From Polynucleobacter sp. AP-Nino-20-G2 (GTDB lineage Bacteria > Pseudomonadota > Gammaproteobacteria > Burkholderiales > Burkholderiaceae): a stretch of 64,000 nucleotides of DNA. How positions within the stretch are numbered: the stretch's first letter is position 1; the number at the start of each line of letters is the position of its first letter. The DNA is taken from positions 1,781,130 through 1,845,129 of the forward strand of contig NZ_CP061313.1 in the NCBI RefSeq assembly GCF_018688235.1, in the 5' to 3' direction. The notes under the pieces are model-generated. The model did no database searches. It saw only the letters and a program-made list of their open reading frames with translations, and was not told where the DNA came from. Positions 61,739 through 64,000 of the stretch are shown here, piece by piece. The position numbers and the translations under genes were made by a program.

Positions 61739-62974
61739 CTAAGGCTCGAGCACCTCTTTTGAGGGTGGTGTGTTGGCGCCATAAATCAACTCAAGATTTT
61801 TTTGAATGCTAGGCACCTGAGAAAAGCAACTTTTTACTAGACTTGGGTTTGTAAGCCAATCGGCATCGCCTCTTGCTTCGTCAACAAATGATTTCATAAC
61901 AATAGCGCTATCAACATCATCAAGCCCTGCGGCTTTTAATTTCGTAAATCCCGAAGAACAGGCTTTTGCTAAATCAGAGCCTTCTGCCTTGGAAATACGC
62001 TGCAGTAGGCTAGGGGCAGAATTATTTAAGATCTGCATAAAATTTTGACCCGAACCCGGCATTACAAAATTCAAAATGTATTCAGATGAAAGATTTTCTC
62101 TGCTTGCCAATCCCTCAATGTGGGATACCGTTGGATAAAACACGCTACGGAAAAATTGAAACTCCAGCTTCACAGTAAATAGAAGTTGTTTTTCTGCTTT
62201 GGGGTCTTTTTGCAATTGCAGAATTTGTTTGTCAGTGAGGTTACCAACACTTTGATCAGCTTTATAAACTGAGATTTCAACCGCCCGAATTCCTTTACGT
62301 AACTCTGGCCAGCTAAAAGTAACGGGCACCTTCGCATCAATCATTCCCTGCAAAAGACTATTCGCTTTCTTTTGTGTCTCGCCCACTACCGAATTCCCAA
62401 CTGTTGCCGAAATCCCGCCAATAGCAGCAGCCGAACCACCAGTCGCCACAATTGCAGCAGCCCCCAATAATAATTTGGCTGATCCCACAAAATCCTGGTT
62501 GGAGTCATTCGAACTTCTCACATTGAGCACCAGAGAGAGTGTCCCTGGATTAAATATGGAATGCGTTCCCAATACAGTCGTTGGCACCACTGATAATGGA
62601 GTAGTGCTCAGAGAGGCGCACTCAGAACCACCCTCTCTACCATCAAACGTAGCAATCGGAATCTCTAACTTATCGAGCTTACCTTTGAAGCCATAGGTCG
62701 CAACCGATAACACGAGTTGTGTTTTATCCGATCCCCAAAAACTACGACTAGCCATTTGCGTACAGCTACTCACAGGAATCACTTCTGAGCTAATCGTGAG
62801 ATATCCATCGTTACCTCGTCCGTCATGCAGCCAATCCGGAGGGTCCCCTTTTACAAATGCGGGATTCATGTCCGGAAAGAAAAAAGGGGTTGCTAAGGAT
62901 TGTTGAGGCAAAGCAGTAATACAAATAGCTATGCATGCCAAAAGTGGAGATTTGATTATCCCTAGGAAATTCAT
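61739..62974 (-). CDS. Unrecognised exported protein (411 aa)
   Basis: The protein has 411 residues and is not recognised. It has a signal peptide (SPLLACIAICITALPQQSLA, cleavage near residue 29). A Gly/Ala-rich hydrophobic segment (about 165-205; LLLGAAAIVATGGSAAAIGG) may enter a membrane or form a helical hairpin. The rest is soluble with alternating strands; cysteines occur at SSCTQ, SECAS, KACSS and KSCFS, so two disulfides are possible. There is no lipobox and no known catalytic motif. It stands alone, between convergent queF and the upstream ssb gene. Confidence 0.75.
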   Translation of the reverse strand: MNFLGIIKSPLLACIAICITALPQQSLATPFFFPDMNPAFVKGDPPDWLHDGRGNDGYLTISSEVIPVSSCTQMASRSFWGSDKTQLVLSVATYGFKGKLDKLEIPIATFDGREGGSECASLSTTPLSVVPTTVLGTHSIFNPGTLSLVLNVRSSNDSNQDFVGSAKLLLGAAAIVATGGSAAAIGGISATVGNSVVGETQKKANSLLQGMIDAKVPVTFSWPELRKGIRAVEISVYKADQSVGNLTDKQILQLQKDPKAEKQLLFTVKLEFQFFRSVFYPTVSHIEGLASRENLSSEYILNFVMPGSGQNFMQILNNSAPSLLQRISKAEGSDLAKACSSGFTKLKAAGLDDVDSAIVMKSFVDEARGDADWLTNPSLVKSCFSQVPSIQKNLELIYGANTPPSKEVLEP

Positions 62975-63029
62975 GGATTCATTTTAAGATGAATACAGAA
63001 AATTCAGGATTAATCTGTGTCTGTAGCAA

Positions 63030-63065
63030 AAAGAAAACCCCAGAAAGCAGGCGCTTGCTGGGGTT
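63030..63065 (-). terminator. Terminator of ssb
   Basis: Minus-strand AACCCCAGCAAGC, loop GCCT, GCTTTCTGGGGTT: a 13-bp stem with one mismatch, followed by TTCTTTTT. It begins 37 nt after the ssb stop. Confidence 0.85.
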
Positions 63066-63101
63066 AATTACTGCGCAGTCAAATGACTGCTTAGAGATCA
63101 A

Positions 63102-63557
63102 TCAAAATGGAATATCGTCATCCATTGCGCCAAGTGATGCAGCGCTTGATGATGCGGGAGCTGACTGCTCAGCCGGCTTTGAACGACTATAACTTTCGCC
63201 ACCGTCACCACTTCCACCTACAGGCTTGCCGCCGAGCATTTGCATTGTCTCTGCAACGATCTCAGTGGAGTATTTTTCTTGGCCACTAGCATCAGTCCAT
63301 TTACGTGTACGTAAACGACCTTCTACATATACCTGTGAACCTTTTTTAAGGTACTGACCAGCAATCTCAGCAAGCTTGCCAAAGAAGGCAACACGATGCC
63401 ATTCAGTAGTTTCTTTCATTTCACCGGATTGCTTATCTTTGTAGCGATCAGATGTCGCTACTGAAATATTGGTTACGGCGTCGCCGCTTGGCATGTAACG
63501 TGTCTCTGGGTCGCGCCCTACGTTACCTACGATGATGACTTTATTTACCGAAGCCAT
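63102..63557 (-). CDS. ssb: Single-stranded DNA-binding protein
   Basis: The protein has 151 residues. The OB-fold (about 1-110) begins MASVNKVIIVGNVGRDPETR and has GSQVYVEGRLRTRKWTDASG. A Gly/Ser-rich linker and the acidic tip MDDDIPF, which recruits partner proteins, follow. It is a typical proteobacterial SSB. An MFS gene upstream on the same strand ends 42 bp before it. Confidence 0.98.
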   Translation of the reverse strand: MASVNKVIIVGNVGRDPETRYMPSGDAVTNISVATSDRYKDKQSGEMKETTEWHRVAFFGKLAEIAGQYLKKGSQVYVEGRLRTRKWTDASGQEKYSTEIVAETMQMLGGKPVGGSGDGGESYSRSKPAEQSAPASSSAASLGAMDDDIPF

Positions 63558-63599
63558 GTTGTCTCCCGAAGAAAATAATGCAGTTAATTAAATGTAAAG

Positions 63600-64000
63600 C
63601 TAAGGTGTTGTCTTTGCCGCGGAATCACTTGAATTCACTACTTTGGCAGGCAATTCACGCATCGACCAAGCAATTATAAGCCAGCATAAAAGCAGCACTG
63701 CGCCCATGACAAAAACCGATAAATCCCCGTGGCTATCCATTAAATAGCCCCCAATCACAGCTCCAGCAAAAAGACCAATTGACTGAGTGGTGTTGTAAAC
63801 GCCTAATGCGGTACCCTTGGATTCTTTTGCAAAGCGCGATACCAAGGAGGGTTGCAAGGCCTCCAACAAATTAAATCCTACAAAGTAAATCAATAAAGCA
63901 ATCGCAATGGAAATAATCGAAGCGGTATTAGTAAACAAAATTTCCGCGACAAATAACAAGACAATCGCCAACAACAAAATGGTGCGCAACTGCTGCTTCT
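63600..64000 (-). CDS. MFS transporter (partial, N-terminus outside the window)
   Basis: About 133 residues of the C-terminal end are visible, with four membrane segments; the frame is open to base 64000. The stretch FNLLEALQPSLVSRFAKESK, then GTALGVYNTTQSIGLFAGAV, is the usual second-half motif of drug-efflux-like MFS proteins. Substrate unknown. Betaproteobacteria often have an MFS gene between ssb and uvrA, but uvrA lies outside this window and is not seen. Confidence 0.88.
   Translation of the reverse strand, partial: KQQLRTILLLAIVLLFVAEILFTNTASIISIAIALLIYFVGFNLLEALQPSLVSRFAKESKGTALGVYNTTQSIGLFAGAVIGGYLMDSHGDLSVFVMGAVLLLCWLIIAWSMRELPAKVVNSSDSAAKTTP

Noticed and set aside
1..64000. CRISPR arrays, insertion sequences, prophage, integron or toxin-antitoxin loci
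   Set aside because: No repeat-spacer pattern, transposase, integrase, phage gene or toxin pair was recognised by eye; the gene content is core.

Overview
The window looks like a contiguous piece of a free-living betaproteobacterial chromosome, most likely Polynucleobacter or a close Burkholderiaceae relative. This is inferred from moderate GC content by eye, very tight gene packing, protein character, and gene orders typical of that group: rplM-rpsI-argC-erpA-anmK-tyrS, dusB-fis-purH-ruvCAB, DUF971-ubiE-Tim44-ubiJ-ubiB-DUF502-aspS-nudB, and lptD-surA-pdxA-rsmA divergent from amgK-murU. No insertion sequence, prophage, CRISPR array, integrase or toxin locus was seen.

Layout. 1-10 kb: a cut DUF2878 membrane protein, tRNA-Met(CAT), a MOSC protein, a large MHS-type transporter, a cytoplasmic gamma-glutamyltransferase-like hydrolase, a TRIC-type channel, maiA, an AEC carrier, a gamma carbonic anhydrase homologue and amt. 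9.6-12.2 kb: two small exported proteins (Rap1a/Tai-like and a glycine-zipper lipoprotein), a rhodanese and a Na+/H+ antiporter-like protein. 12.2-20.9 kb: one long plus-strand run, miaB-ybeY-corC-lnt-glyQ-glyS-gmhB-plsC, covering tRNA/rRNA maturation, lipoprotein acylation and lipid/LPS precursors. 20.9-26.6 kb: minus-strand lptD-surA-pdxA-rsmA (outer-membrane biogenesis). 26.7-31 kb: amgK-murU (MurNAc recycling), pepP and a UbiH-type hydroxylase. 31-36.3 kb: dusB-fis, purH, ruvC-ruvA-ruvB. 36.3-42 kb: a porin-like gene remnant, tyrS, anmK, erpA, argC, rpsI, rplM. 42-54.5 kb: OsmC, the RNase P RNA, pyrC, glycerate kinase, an Atm1-type ABC exporter, nudB, aspS and the ubiquinone genes ubiB-ubiJ-ubiE. 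54.5-64 kb: a 1279-residue FAD/Fe-S dehydrogenase fusion, ilvA, a 5'-nucleotidase, queF, an unrecognised exported protein, ssb and a cut MFS transporter.

Most of the window is core housekeeping. The strongest candidate for something undescribed is an apparent free-standing small RNA of about 100 nt at 41806-41907 (minus). It lies between rplM and an osmC-like gene and has its own near-consensus promoter, a perfect dyad just upstream of the -35, two hairpins and a strong intrinsic terminator. Its unpaired middle is C/U-rich and resembles an anti-Shine-Dalgarno sequence. Other signals worth a look are an erpA terminator that appears to be written inside the 3' coding end of the convergent anmK gene, a perfect 10-bp dyad at the 5' end of rnpB, an NtrC-like palindrome between amt and the Rap1a/Tai-like gene, alternative hairpins in the rplM leader, a terminator abutting the ubiJ start codon, and the absence of phoH between miaB and ybeY.

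All family calls come from reading protein sequences by eye. No database search or folding calculation was run.
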